From contig MPUH01000194.1 in assembly GCA_001970955.1 (NCBI GenBank), forward strand, positions 20,502-84,501: a DNA stretch of 64,000 nt. Reading direction: 5' to 3'. The notes beneath the pieces are model-generated. The model saw only the letters and a list, made by a program, of their open reading frames with translations, was not told where the DNA came from and searched no databases. The translations under genes were made by a program, and so were the position numbers. Position 1 is the first letter of the stretch. Every line of letters begins with the position of its first letter. This DNA is from Stentor coeruleus. Its lineage: Eukaryota > Ciliophora > Heterotrichea > Heterotrichida > Stentoridae. Shown here piece by piece: positions 41,383-52,333 of the stretch.

Positions 41383-41509
41383 AAAAATTTATTATTTATA
41401 TACGACATTATAAAATATATGGCAAAATCTTAACTAAAATAAGTGCTCCTAGAATAATAACCTTACCACAATGATTAATATAATTCAAATCATCATCCAA
41501 GTAAATCTC

Positions 41510-42202
41510 TTAAATAATTATATCACTATTATCAAGGATTCTTGTAAGTAAAGGTTTACTTTTATTTTCCTCAGTATCAGAATCTCCTTTTTTATCTAAA
41601 ATTGGTATATTTTGCTTATTTTCAATATTCTTATCATGATGTTCACCTTCAACCCATTTGATAGCTACTTTTCCAGGACCTTTCAGTTTCCAGAATACGA
41701 AATCTAAATTGTTTACAAGTTTTCTCTGCACATTGATATCACATCCAACCAAAGCTTTCTGACTCACAACAATTTTCTCATCTTCCTCAAGCTCAATCAC
41801 TTCACTAGCATTAACAACAACCTTTCCTTTTCCACGTCCTTCCAAAAACTCTTCATTTTCAACAATCTTTACTTCACTTGTTGCAAAGACAAAAGCGCTT
41901 TTTACAAAACAAAAAGGTTCTTCAGCATAGAAAACTTTCAAATCATCAGCACCACTTAAAGCTACAAACCCTGAGCCTTCATTACTAGCATAATTAAGTT
42001 CTAGAATTTTCCCAGCCGTGTATTCAAGGCTGATATCTGGATGAAAGTAGTTTATCTTATCAGGATTGACATATAATATCTGATAAGGTGCGAGATCTAT
42101 AGAAAAAACATGATCGGCTAAAGGAGTGCATTTGACAGCGGTGAATTTGAAGTCATTTGCAAGTCTTTTAAACCCTCTGGTTATTAGTCCTAATAATGAC
42201 AT
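41510..42202 (-). CDS. AIM24-family protein
   Basis: 230 residues forming one beta-rich domain of the AIM24 (TIGR00266) type. Early strand LAPYQILYVNPDKINYFHPD is the family's L-x-P-G-E-x-I-x-x-x-P-G-A-x-x-x-M segment. The middle GSGFVALSGADDLKVFYAEE and AFVFATSEVKIVENEEFLEG correspond to the second repeat with its aromatic strand, and DEKIVVSQKALVGCD to the last. The 40-residue C-terminal tail is acidic and disordered. In yeast the homologue is a mitochondrial inner-membrane protein, while bacterial ones are soluble trimers; MSLLGLITRGFKRLANDF is a plausible, weak mitochondrial presequence here. Single exon. Fold moderately certain, location uncertain. Confidence 0.65.
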   Translation of the reverse strand: MSLLGLITRGFKRLANDFKFTAVKCTPLADHVFSIDLAPYQILYVNPDKINYFHPDISLEYTAGKILELNYASNEGSGFVALSGADDLKVFYAEEPFCFVKSAFVFATSEVKIVENEEFLEGRGKGKVVVNASEVIELEEDEKIVVSQKALVGCDINVQRKLVNNLDFVFWKLKGPGKVAIKWVEGEHHDKNIENKQNIPILDKKGDSDTEENKSKPLLTRILDNSDIII

Positions 42203-42721
42203 TATAATTGGGAAAGAGTTTAGGGTTTTTGTATTGGATTATAGGTTTTTTTGGGATGAAATAATATTATGATTGGATAAAGGATTTTTATGAGTGGTTT
42301 TAGGTTAGTAGGGAAATTATGCTTTAAGGGTTTAGACTTTTTATATAAAAATTTAAGAACTGAGGTTTAAATGAGAAAAGATAATTGAGGAGAGTAAACT
42401 AAAGATGTTTTTAGTGATTATATTAATAGATCAGCTTAGTTTTTAATAATTAATTATATTATAACTTACTATAATACTGTTTTTTAAATATAATATTTCA
42501 TATCAAAACTTCAACATAAGCCTATCCTCTTATATAACCAATTATTTAAAAAGTATTTGCCACAGGATAACTACTTAATTTAATAATTTGTTTATACTAA
42601 AACCATATTTCCTATATACACATATTTAATATAACCTTAAAAGTACATACTTTTTAAGACACAAAAAAAAAGATTCATGATTAATAATTACTATTTATAC
42701 TTGTTAAGAAAATCTCATATA
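42203..42721. other. 5' flank of the AIM24-like gene
   Basis: The plus strand is G-rich and C-poor up to about 42420, then AT-rich. No gene seen before the tRNA. Confidence 0.5.
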
Positions 42722-42794
42722 AGCCTCGTGGCGCAACGGATAGCGCACCAGACTTCTAATCTGGGGGTTGTGGGTTCAAATCCCATCGTGGCTG
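42722..42794 (+). tRNA. tRNA-Arg (TCT)
   Basis: A 73-nt cloverleaf. Acceptor AGCCTCG pairs with CGTGGCT, with one U-U mismatch at the fifth pair. The D-arm is GCGCAACGGATAGCGC, and the anticodon arm CCAGACTTCTAATCTGG has anticodon TCT. The T-arm is GTGGGTTCAAATCCCAT. The discriminator is G, with no intron and no encoded CCA. A T-rich run follows immediately (TTTTTATTTTT), serving as Pol III terminator. AGA is the commonest Arg codon in this AT-rich window, in line with the anticodon. Confidence 0.95.
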
Positions 42795-43675
42795 TTTTTA
42801 TTTTTACTATTTTTTTATCAACTTTTTTTTTTGTGTAAAACTTATAAGTATAGTTATAGCAAAAAATTCTAGTAATTTGATGGGTTTAGCAAATAATAAT
42901 TATTTTATAAAGTGATAAAAATGATATGTATTATTTGGTTAGTATTATTTAAATAAGTGATATAAATTAGGTTGAAATATATTTTAATGTTTAGTTATAT
43001 TGAAGATTATGTAAAAAAGAAGTATGATATTGAAAGGTTTGCAAAGATTTTGATAAAATATTGGGAATGATATAAGGTATACTGAAGTGAAAATATACAA
43101 AAATGAAAAAATAATGTAAAGGTAGTTGGAGGATGATAATATATTTACAAGGTATATAAAATAAAATGAATTTATTATAAAGTATATAAATTATAGGATT
43201 CATCAATAATATTTATTGAAAGTATGCTACAAATGTTTTTTTTGGCTAATTACATATAAAAAAGTAATAATCAATAATCCTTAATTTCACTGATATCATT
43301 TTTTTCTCATAAGCTTGATTTTACATATAAATTCACTATTTTATCCCTTAAAAAAATTGTACTTAATCAAAAATACTTTCCTCCAATTAAAAATCTTTTT
43401 CAAACCCATGATAAATCCTCCTAATCCAACCTTCTTCATTCCACACATTAAAAAAAAATCAATCAACTCATCCTAAATCCATATAAAAAAAAATTCCTCA
43501 AAAAAATCTCGTAAAAATCAAAAATTCTTAACTTCCCTTAACAAAATCCATAATTTATCCTAATCTCATACAACATATAGCATATTCTATCATTAAAAAA
43601 GTTAAATCTTACAATCTGATAATTTAAAATATACAATCATAAAATGGCTCTTAAAAACAATTTATATTAATAATT
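42795..43675. other. AT-rich region and G-poor 5' flank of the BET gene
   Basis: No gene. From about 43270 the plus strand becomes G-poor and C-rich, as upstream of other plus-strand genes. Confidence 0.55.
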
Positions 43676-44752
43676 ATGAGAGATTCCACTAAAGAGGTTT
43701 TTAAGAGCACTAAATGTAAAAATCAAGTTGAAGCCAATATGGAGTTTAGCTCAAGGCAGATACAAGTTATCAATAGTCTTTTGCCAGGAAGACTCAAATT
43801 GGAGTTTTTAGAACAAAAGCCATCGAGAACTGTAAAATAAATATAGCGTAGAACAGAAATACACCTGATTCAATTTGTTAACTTGCCGGAAAAAAGAGTA
43901 ATTCAGGAACAAGAACCTGACTTTCTTAACGGACAAAGCGAAGGGTTTAAAAAATGCTTCAAGTTCTTGCAAAACCTTAAAAACAGCCCTTTAAGCAGAA
44001 TGTTTCTGACTACAAAGGTTATGTATAGAAGCATTGACTTTATAGAAGAACTCGTGGACTTGAATATAGTGGAAAACAAATTAATTTCTGGAGTATATTT
44101 AAGTGCATACCACTTAGGAAAAGATATCAGGACTATGATATCTAACAGTTTCCAAACAAATTCTCAGAACATCAGCTTATTTCTAGAAACTTTCGAATTC
44201 AATACATTCTTCGAATCCTCATTTCAAGATCTCGAAGGTTTTATATTCAATGACAACATCGTCCAGGAACTAACTCAAAAAATCGATAGCCTTACACAAG
44301 ACATAAAAGATATACAAAACAAAAACCCTCAAATCAAGCTTTTAAAAGACAAAAAAATGACCAATTTAGAAAAAAAACAATTAGTCCAAAGCTTAAAAAA
44401 ATTAGATCCTAAATATCTAAGTGGGGTATTAAAAATTGTTAAAGGATGCATGAATATACAAGGTGATGAATTAGAATTTGATCTTGAAAAACTACCAAAT
44501 AAAGTGTGTAGGGATTTAGAAAAATATATAAAACAATGTCTACAGATAAAACAAACAAATAAACCATTGAAAAAAGGGCAAAATGATATGGGAAAAAGTG
44601 AAGTGTTAATACAAAATGTTAAGAAACAACCTGAACCAGCTTCAGAAAGTTCAGAAAGTAGTTCTTCGTCTAGTGAGAGTGAAGATGATATGCCTGGAAC
44701 ACCGCTGAATTTGGATAAAATTGATTATGATATAAACGATTATCCTCATTGA
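43676..44752 (+). CDS. BET-family chromatin protein, one diverged bromodomain plus NET (two exons)
   Basis: The ATG at 43676 opens 52 codons to 43831. Removing the 15-nt intron 43832-43846 joins them in phase with the frame ending TGA at 44752, giving 353 residues. Residues about 83-180 have the bromodomain outline (KCFKFLQNLKNSPLSRMF, a long ZA region, then GKDIRTMISNSFQTNS). The Y-N of the acetyl-lysine pocket reads T-N, so the Asn may be kept and the Tyr is lost. Residues 223-285 are a clear NET domain (MTNLEKKQLVQSLKKLDPK, then FDLEKLPNKVCRDLEKYI). A Ser/Glu tract follows (SSESSSSSSESEDD), as in BRD2/4 and Bdf1. The product should bind chromatin and recruit factors through NET; acetyl-lysine binding is doubtful. 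TGA as stop supports the standard code. Confidence 0.85.
43832..43846 (+). other. 15-nt intron
   Basis: GTAAAATAAATATAG; GT...AG, A at position 10. Removal joins the short first exon to the bromodomain exon. Confidence 0.9.
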
Positions 44753-44798
44753 AACTCTTTTAATTATAGTTTTTATTAAATATTTACAGGATTATAAA

Positions 44799-46376
44799 AT
44801 GGTCAAGTTTCTTATTGATTTCTATGAGGAAATGGTCACTGACGATGTCCTTGGATTTGCTGATGTTATTCTTATCATCAATGAAGTTTGTCATTTGTCA
44901 GATGCAGCAAAACGCAAGTTCAAATATTGTAGCAAGTTAGAAGAAGCCTTGGAGGCTACGGAAAACTGCAGATTTTTCAGAATTTCTAGTGATTTTGAGA
45001 GAGGCATGTATATTGGAGTTATTATAGAAACTTTTCCAAATATCAGAGTTTTTACATCAAGGCCAAGCAAGCTTGTTGAGATTTTTGCTGGGGTTAAAGT
45101 TGCACCTTGGCCTGCACAAAAAGCTGGAAATGCTGAAGAGAGAAAAGTTGTGGGGTTTTACCAACCGAGGGGAGTGCAGGATCGATCAAAATCGCCAATA
45201 AAATATGAAGCCCCAGTCAGACCCGCTCCAGAATATAATGCAAGTTCTCTGTATCTTCAAAATAAAGAAAGATCTAAATCGCCAATTAAGCCTCCAGTTT
45301 CTTTTAATAATCAATATTCTGGTAATAAACATATATCAGAATGGGATGCTGTAGATAGTGATGAAGAAAGGAAAAGGTCTTTAGTCAGACCTCCCTCTTA
45401 TTACCCAGGGACACAACCAAATCAAAATCTCCCTAAATACATAAATCCAGCTGACCAAATGATTTCAGCACCTAAACCTCAATTCGGTTCTTTTCCTGAC
45501 AGACCTCAGTTACCCCAAGAAAAAATGCAAATCCCAAAAAAACCTTACCCTGACCATTTATTGCCAAGCAATGAAATCAATGAATCTCCAAAAAACCCAG
45601 CTCAAGGGTCAACAATATCAAAACTACAACATGCAGAACACCCAATATTAGGTAAAAAATCTCAAAGTAACGATATCGAAAGTCCAAAACCTGGACCGAA
45701 ACCCATATCTTTTAGAGAATTCTCAAACTCTCAAGGACCCAATTTTAATAACGCTATCAATCTTAATATGGGTAAACCAAGTCCAATATCTTTACCTCTT
45801 GGTCAAAATTTACAACCAAATTTACCACCTATATCTACAGGTTATATAGCAAAAACTTTACCTGTAATTCCTCAACAAATACCCAAAAATCCTTTAATGT
45901 CAGTAGGCACAATTGTCTATAAAATATCAGATAAAAAATCTCAAGACAACAATGAGGCTATAAATTATGCGGAAAAAAAACAAAAAGATATCGAAATTTT
46001 ATCTGAAAAACACTCACATGTTTATGGAAAAGACTCACAATATCATGAAGTGTTATTAAAATTAATAGAAAATCAGGATTTTAACAAAGTCACATCATTT
46101 AAAGACTTATTTTCTTTGTTTTTTAAAAACATGTTTGATCCAAAAGTAATGACATCGCATGATTCTTATGATAAAGGGCAAAATAGTTTTGGTACCGATA
46201 CTGAAAATGCAGATAAAAAAGAAAATTTCATGAAGAAACTAGCGGAAATACAAAGGGCGATTACGAGACTTTTTGAAGTTGGGTATTTTAAGCCGAAAAG
46301 TCAGAAGAGAAGTTTGGAAGATTTGTTTAAAGGGAATTGCTGGGATTTGGAATTAGAAAAATCAGACAATTTATGA
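44799..46376 (+). CDS. Proline-rich, mostly disordered protein with folded N-terminal domain
   Basis: 525 residues. The first 110 form a compact, probably folded domain (MVKFLIDFYEEMVTDDVLGF, then LEATENCRFFRISSDFERG, then IETFPNIRVFTSR). I do not recognise it, but the strand-helix pattern is globular. Residues about 115-390 are Pro/Ser/Asn/Gln-rich with repeated RSKSPIK motifs (twice), typical of phosphorylated disordered linkers. The C-terminal 130 residues are helical and charged (HSHVYGKDSQYHEVLLKLIE). It is 46 bases after the BET gene on the same strand, and 49 bases before the next gene. Single exon, TGA stop. Function unknown. Confidence 0.7.
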   Translation: MVKFLIDFYEEMVTDDVLGFADVILIINEVCHLSDAAKRKFKYCSKLEEALEATENCRFFRISSDFERGMYIGVIIETFPNIRVFTSRPSKLVEIFAGVKVAPWPAQKAGNAEERKVVGFYQPRGVQDRSKSPIKYEAPVRPAPEYNASSLYLQNKERSKSPIKPPVSFNNQYSGNKHISEWDAVDSDEERKRSLVRPPSYYPGTQPNQNLPKYINPADQMISAPKPQFGSFPDRPQLPQEKMQIPKKPYPDHLLPSNEINESPKNPAQGSTISKLQHAEHPILGKKSQSNDIESPKPGPKPISFREFSNSQGPNFNNAINLNMGKPSPISLPLGQNLQPNLPPISTGYIAKTLPVIPQQIPKNPLMSVGTIVYKISDKKSQDNNEAINYAEKKQKDIEILSEKHSHVYGKDSQYHEVLLKLIENQDFNKVTSFKDLFSLFFKNMFDPKVMTSHDSYDKGQNSFGTDTENADKKENFMKKLAEIQRAITRLFEVGYFKPKSQKRSLEDLFKGNCWDLELEKSDNL

Positions 46377-46425
46377 TAAGTAATGATATACTGATTGAGT
46401 AATATTTCATATATTCTTTTAAATT

Positions 46426-47397
46426 ATGGAGATGGAATCTCAGGAACTTAATCATATTATTGCAGAGTTTAAGAATTTGTTTGTATCAAGGAAAAATCAA
46501 ATACTTTCTCAAGAGGTCTTAAGTAGCATTTCTGCACTTTCAACTTCGGTTTCTATAAGCTTCGACCAAAACATATATTTTACAAGAATCTACAAACTTC
46601 TCAATTGTACTTTATGTCAGACTAAAAGTGGGTACTTCAAGCTTAATTGCCTTCATTATATATGTAAAAACTGTTTTAAAACCAAAATTCAACCCCAGTT
46701 TTTTGAAACTTTAAAATTCCCTCAAGCTTTTGAGTGCCCAACATGCCAAAGATTCCATTCATTAGAAGATTTTAAGATTATATTTGATAAAGACTGGATT
46801 GATATAGAAAACGATATGAAATCAGAACGTATTCGCTTAAATCATGATTTCATATGTTTTAAATGCAAAAACCAAAAATCATCTACATATCTAGCAAAAG
46901 GGGTATGTAATCAACATAAATATTGCTCTGAATGTGTTGGAGAAATGGGCAGAAATCAAGATTGGTGTAATGATATAACCCAAGAAGCAAATAACATAAG
47001 TGAAAATCTCCAAGGGTTCTGCACTTCTTGTGAAAAAACTGCTTATTATGTTGGGGATTTTTTAACTTTTATATGCCAAGAACATCTTCATTGTTATGAT
47101 TGTTTACAAAAAGCACAGGAAACAGGGAAATGTCAGACTTGCTGTATTAGGATTAATAACAGTGACAGGGATAAAATTAATAAAGTTCTATATTCTAAGT
47201 GCAGTAAATGTAATAGTCAATTTGAGAAGATATTTTTTGTTCCAAAAAAATGTTGTAAGGAAAATGTTTGTGCACTCTGTCAAATGGGATCTGCGTTTAA
47301 ATGTGTTAGATGCCAACAAGTGTTAGAGAAAAATGCTGTAGAACTTATTCAATGTTTTGAGGCTGAAAGTGCTAGAAGAGGGGATAGTAGGGAATAG
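46426..47397 (+). CDS. Cysteine-rich zinc-binding (RING-like) protein
   Basis: 323 residues with more than 30 cysteines in C-x2-C pairs. Residues about 60-110 look like a RING-type module (LLNCTLCQTKSGYFKLNCLH, then CKNCF, then FECPTCQRFHSLEDF). Further CxxC/CxxH modules follow (FICFKCKNQ, CNQHKYCSECV, FCTSCEKT, CQEHLHCYDCL, CQTCCIR, CSKCNSQ, CCKENVCALCQ, FKCVRCQQ). The succession recalls an extended RING/B-box-like ladder more than a canonical RBR, because no IBR spacing can be fixed. A ubiquitin-ligase or adaptor role is inferred only from the first module. Single exon; stop TAG. The start is the first ATG, MEMESQELNHII. Confidence 0.75.
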   Translation: MEMESQELNHIIAEFKNLFVSRKNQILSQEVLSSISALSTSVSISFDQNIYFTRIYKLLNCTLCQTKSGYFKLNCLHYICKNCFKTKIQPQFFETLKFPQAFECPTCQRFHSLEDFKIIFDKDWIDIENDMKSERIRLNHDFICFKCKNQKSSTYLAKGVCNQHKYCSECVGEMGRNQDWCNDITQEANNISENLQGFCTSCEKTAYYVGDFLTFICQEHLHCYDCLQKAQETGKCQTCCIRINNSDRDKINKVLYSKCSKCNSQFEKIFFVPKKCCKENVCALCQMGSAFKCVRCQQVLEKNAVELIQCFEAESARRGDSRE

Positions 47398-47547
47398 GAT
47401 AGTTAAAGATTTAGATATTTATAATGAGGTGTTAGGGATAGAATATTAATGAATTATTTGAATTTAACTTTTAGATTGGTGAGATAGGTTTGAAAGGGTT
47501 TTTTATTGATAAAAGGGAAAATAAACGATTTTAAATAATCATTATAT

Positions 47548-49194
47548 TTAAACTAAATGCTTCTCTACAAACAAAAAGTTCTGAATCAGCGGTATCGCCT
47601 TCATATGTGAAAGGTCATAAAACAAATCTTCAATTTCCTCTTTACTCGAGCATTGCATAATAGCATCACTTCTATAAACAAAAAGTGCCACAGCAAGTAA
47701 AACTATAATATCCGGTGAGTCATATCCAATCATTCGATCCCAAAGCAAATAAACCTGTTCAACTTCGATAAACCCAACAAAACTGTAGAAAATCCAAGGA
47801 AAAGCAATTTTCAATGGGGGAATTCCAAGTTGATTCAAATGATACATCAAATCACTATCATAAGCTTGTAAAAGGTCTTCAAAAAGTCTACAAAGGCTAA
47901 TAATTCCCCTAGTTTCAGATGTTAGACTATGAAGAAAGCATAGATATTTACAATAAAAATTCCTAAAAATATAATAGCATTCTTCAGGTTTTTCTGATAA
48001 AAATGTTATTGGGGCAATATATTTGGCAAAATGTTTAAAAGGAATAATTCCACATGGTGGTACTGATCCTATTGGTTTTCCTTCACTTATACCAACTATT
48101 GGTAAGTTTGGAAGGGCTCTTAGGTTTTCAGAAACCCAAGGATCTCTGAGGAAGGACATATAAATTTTTTCTAATAATTCATGGAAGATAAAAAACTTGT
48201 CGTCATTACAAACATCGCTTGAGTCTTCTTGGACTATTCGATCTATTGAGAGCTCCCATTTTTGAACTTGCTCAAGAAGGTACTCGAAATACGATGAGTC
48301 TTTTGAAGCGAATTGACATTCTAAGATCCTTGAATAAAACCTTCCTCGTAATGAAGTTGGTACACCTCTTTTTGCATATTGGACCATATAAGGTATATAA
48401 GACTTGCTTAAGATCTTTTCTCCCATAGCTAATCTTTCATCAACAAACATCTTATCCTCATCAACTCCAACTTGTTTAATTGCAACATCTAGTTCTTCAT
48501 AAGCTACCCTCAATAAATCAATCGAAGGAGTTCTAAAGTGCACTTTTACAATCCCCCATTCAAGCAACTCATTCCTATAATTCCCATTATTCACTTCAAT
48601 TATAGCATTAAGTATATTCTTATCATCAAAAACATTCGGTATTTCCTCTCTTTCCCTTTTAAGTTCGATTTTTTCCGTATCCTCTTCTTTATCTGACTTT
48701 TTAGTATGCTCTTCAGGCACAGCAAAAATCCAAGGTGTCTTCCTTGAACAAACAAGCGGTTTATCAAATTCAAAGGCTATATTCAGCATTCGAGTTTTCA
48801 AGTAATTTGACCATTCTTGACGTGCAGCTGATACTGATGATAATGGCTCATAGTGAACTTGAGAGAAATAACCCGGTAATGGAGGTAGAGAACGGGATGG
48901 ATCAAGGCCATTTATTATGGCGATAGCGAATTTACTATTGGTTTCTAAGGAAAACATGCTGTTGTAAAGCTCGTTGATTTTGTTCTTGAAAAGAATGTCG
49001 ATTTCTAAGTCTTTGACTATTTTTGGCAATTGCTCTGAGAGCTCAGCTGGCTTATATTTGCTTTTCATCACTTCTTCTTTAGCAAGTTTGCGTAAGGACC
49101 AGTATGTGTATGAGGATGAAAGTCGAGATTTTATGAACTCAACACGTTCTTCGAAGTTGTAGAGCTCCTCGTTACGATTTTCTTCGTTTTCCAT
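47548..49194 (-). CDS. TBC1D19: TBC1D19-like Rab-GAP-fold protein
   Basis: 548 residues. The whole length follows the TBC1D19 family: an N-terminal helical part with LPPLPGYF, a central charged linker, then a TBC domain from about residue 285 (GVPTSLRGRFYSRILECQF, then GIIPFKHFAKYIAPITFLSE, then LCRLFEDLLQAYDSDLMYHL, then VYLLWDRMIGYDSPDIIVLL). In active Rab-GAPs the IxxDxxR and YxQ fingers supply catalysis. Here the corresponding places read SIDRIVQEDSSD and CGIIPFKHF, so the arginine and glutamine fingers are absent, as in TBC1D19 itself. It is probably a Rab binder or scaffold rather than a GAP. Single exon, first ATG used, stop TAA. Confidence 0.9.
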   Translation of the reverse strand: MENEENRNEELYNFEERVEFIKSRLSSSYTYWSLRKLAKEEVMKSKYKPAELSEQLPKIVKDLEIDILFKNKINELYNSMFSLETNSKFAIAIINGLDPSRSLPPLPGYFSQVHYEPLSSVSAARQEWSNYLKTRMLNIAFEFDKPLVCSRKTPWIFAVPEEHTKKSDKEEDTEKIELKREREEIPNVFDDKNILNAIIEVNNGNYRNELLEWGIVKVHFRTPSIDLLRVAYEELDVAIKQVGVDEDKMFVDERLAMGEKILSKSYIPYMVQYAKRGVPTSLRGRFYSRILECQFASKDSSYFEYLLEQVQKWELSIDRIVQEDSSDVCNDDKFFIFHELLEKIYMSFLRDPWVSENLRALPNLPIVGISEGKPIGSVPPCGIIPFKHFAKYIAPITFLSEKPEECYYIFRNFYCKYLCFLHSLTSETRGIISLCRLFEDLLQAYDSDLMYHLNQLGIPPLKIAFPWIFYSFVGFIEVEQVYLLWDRMIGYDSPDIIVLLAVALFVYRSDAIMQCSSKEEIEDLFYDLSHMKAIPLIQNFLFVEKHLV

Positions 49195-50625
49195 ATATTT
49201 TTATAAGTTTGTGATATGAAAGTAATGAAATTTTTTATAAACAACTAGAAATAAGTGTTTGGGATAAAAGTTTTATTAGAATTTAAATTAAAGGTTGAAG
49301 AGTTTAGATAAAAAAAGTGGAGATCAGGGTTGGATACTAATTGATAAATTATTTTTTAAGGGGTTTTTAGGATTAGAAAGAAGATTATAATATAATATCC
49401 AAAAATAAAATCATTATATTATAAAGGCAAATCCAAAGGCTACAGTATCTAATTGTTCAAACCCAGCTAAAAAAACTCATAATCCCACAGATTCACTTTT
49501 TTCCTAAAAAACTTATTATCTTTATTCTTTTCTATAAACTGATCTAAATCCTAATTTTTATTATTTTTATCATATTCTACCCAATTATCTAAAAAAGTAT
49601 TAGGTAAATTTATAATAAATTCTTCTTCTGATAAAACTTTCTAAGTATATTCTTATAAGTTTGCGAAATTAAGATGATTGTAAATAATTAAAGCTTTAAA
49701 GCATTCTTTTAAAGTTTTCAAGACATATTAAAGTAAACATAAAAATTCAATTACTTGGATTTTAAGGTAAGATTTACTTCAATTTCATTTCATTTGCCTT
49801 AAAAAAAACCAGGTAAGAGTATGCTTTTTTTTTGTAAAATAAAAGATTTGATGAATTAAATTTTATTTTTAAGATTTTTCTACTTAAAATTCCCAAACTT
49901 TTAACTAGAAAACTTAGTAGTTGTATATAAAAAATAAAAAACCTTTAAAGTATTCAAGCAGACCAGCCGAATAAGATAATTTTAATGAATTTTTATATGT
50001 AAAAGTCTAAAAATTCAAAAGATTGCTTGGAAAAATTATATTTTTGAAGTAAACTATTGAGAAGAGGATTTTTGGGATGTAGGCATTGATAAAGGAGACT
50101 AATCTTTTAGCATTTTTTGATAAACCCTTCTTCTTTTGAGAATATTATTAATGTTGATCCAGGAACTTTTACGTAATTTTTTTGTTATAGCAGGCTATTT
50201 TAATAATGAATTTTAAGGAGAGTTGATATGCACTTTATGATTTGCTGGACAGTATTAATTTTGTGTTTGAGTTTGATGGAGTAGGGAATATTAATATTTA
50301 TAAGATGGGTTATGAATTCGTTTTTTGTTAGAAAGACTATTTTATTATAAAATCTTATTTGATGAAAATGCAAGATTTATGCTGAGCCTAAAAATAAATT
50401 TTTGAATATTTTACATTTTCTAACTACTTATTGATATCTTTTTAGAATATTTTATAAGTTTAAGCTTCTATTTTATTATAAAAATATTTTCTATCATTAA
50501 AAATCAATACTTTTACCCTTTAATCTTAAAACTAGTATCATCTACATATAAAAATACCATAAAATCATACTAAGCATATAAAAATTTTGCCAATATAAAA
50601 ACTATCTTAATTTTCAGTCTCAAAC
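49195..50625. other. Long gene-poor region, possible old coding remnants
   Basis: The first 200 bases are G-rich/C-poor on the plus strand (5' side of the minus-strand TBC gene). Between about 49430 and 49640 the minus strand gives protein-like runs separated by stops (INLPNTFLDNWVEYDKNNKN, then FIEKNKDNKFFRKKVNLW), perhaps a decayed gene; no family is evident. The rest is AT-rich. Confidence 0.4.
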
Positions 50626-51390
50626 TTACGGTGGGCAACTTAAACTTCTTTTCGTCTGATTTCTTTTTTTTTCAATCCTATCAAAAATCTCAGAGTGTTC
50701 GTTCGTGTCAATTGAATTCATTCTGCCAATGACAATTTTTGCAGGTCTCTCTATCTTAGAATAAATATCAAAAGCATATTTCCTCATATCTGATGAATAT
50801 AATAAATAACGTACAGCATCGATTTTAAAAGCTTTATAAAATTCTTTTTCAGTTATATAAGTATGATTTTCTAATAAAAGATTACTATAGTGTTTAATCA
50901 ATACTTTTTCAACTTGGCTGATTTTTGAAGCATATTCAATTAATTCTTTATTTCCAGGATCAATTGATACTGCATAACCAGGGATAATTCTACATGAAAC
51001 AGTTAATATGTCCCCTACAAGTGTTTCAATTTCATTCTTGTCAAGTGTTTGTGATATGTCAACATCATAATTCTTAAATAAAAGTGAAGCTTTAATATCA
51101 TCTGACCCTTTTCCAAGAATAATCCCTACACAGTTGAGTTTTCTAGTATAAAACAACTCTCCATCTGAAAATCTTGCAAAAAAAAACTTCATGTCTTTGT
51201 AGTCAAATAAAAGATTTTTACATGCTTTTCTTAACTGTGGCTCAGACATTTTGCACAAATTAGAGTGACGATAAAGTATTCTATCTACTTCAACGCTTGG
51301 AAATTTAGAAAATCCAAGGCTTCTTTCTAAAGGTAAAAGCACTGATTCTTCAATTGTTAAGTTTGATTTTCTACATGTTGTGCAACCCAT
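50626..51390 (-). CDS. N-myristoylated EF-hand protein
   Basis: 254 residues. MGCTTCRKSN is a consensus N-myristoylation start with nearby palmitoylatable cysteines, so membrane anchoring is likely. Residues 109-120, DVDISQTLDKNE, form a complete canonical EF-hand calcium loop: Asp at 1, Asp at 3, Ser at 5, Thr at 7, a hydrophobic residue at 8, Asp at 9 and Glu at 12. A second loop is not obvious. The remainder is helical with no catalytic motif. It is probably a calcium sensor at a membrane. Single exon; the stop TAA is in AT-rich 3' flank. Not a close relative of the other MGC-starting protein at 22367-23227. Confidence 0.8.
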   Translation of the reverse strand: MGCTTCRKSNLTIEESVLLPLERSLGFSKFPSVEVDRILYRHSNLCKMSEPQLRKACKNLLFDYKDMKFFFARFSDGELFYTRKLNCVGIILGKGSDDIKASLLFKNYDVDISQTLDKNEIETLVGDILTVSCRIIPGYAVSIDPGNKELIEYASKISQVEKVLIKHYSNLLLENHTYITEKEFYKAFKIDAVRYLLYSSDMRKYAFDIYSKIERPAKIVIGRMNSIDTNEHSEIFDRIEKKRNQTKRSLSCPP

Positions 51391-52333
51391 TAATTATTAT
51401 ATAAAATGCTGATTAATTTCACAAGTGAGTTTGAATTTAGAAGAAAGATTGTAGATACTATCAATATTTCCTGTACAAAAATCTCAGTGTTTATAATATG
51501 TTTGAAAAACAAAATTCAGTATTTAAAAGATATACTTCAAAATTATCAATAACTACACCAACGATAATAAGCTATTATACTAATATTTTTATATCTAAAT
51601 TCTATATAATAACAGTAGAATTGTTTAATGATATATAAAAAATAATAAACTATTACATTTATCAAACACTGAATAATAAGAATTTTTCTTTGGGTTTATA
51701 ATATAATTTTATACAATAAAAAACTAGAGGTAAGAGCATAAGAAATATTAAAAAGCTTTGAAATTTATTGTTAAGATATTATATTAGTTTTAAGTTAAAT
51801 ATAAATATAATTTTAGTCATTTAATATTAGAAATAGGATCAAGATAAGGAAAAAATATATTCCTAAATATCAAAAATAAATCAAAGTAACAGAAAAATCA
51901 GATTACAAAAACTTAGATAAAGGTATATGATAAAATCTTAAATATTATTTTAAGTAGCACCATCAATCTTTATAATTTCCCATTTCAATATAACAATATC
52001 TTCCATCATTCAAGCAGATTTTATTAACCTTTAAAAAAAATTACAAATCTAATCGTAAAACCTCAAAACTAAAAAAAAATAATCTTAAAAACTCATTACC
52101 TCGAAAATCATACTAAATTTCATTATTAAATCAATTATAAGTACCTTTATCTTATTTAAAAATCAAATCTTCAATACTTATTCCTAACTTATGCACATCT
52201 TCTAATATAAATCTATATCAATTTACTTATTCTAAAAACTATCCCTAATATAATTCAATCCATTTTCTCTAATAATTCTATTTCAAACATATTTTATATT
52301 TGATTTACACCATTCCTATAATAAATATAACTA
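51391..52333. other. AT-rich intergenic region
   Basis: No gene. From about 51960 on the plus strand is G-poor, marking the 5' side of the next plus-strand gene. Confidence 0.55.

Noticed and set aside
42991-43206. 71-codon minus-strand frame after the tRNA-Arg gene
   Set aside because: AT-driven Ile/Phe/Tyr content; no neighbouring support.
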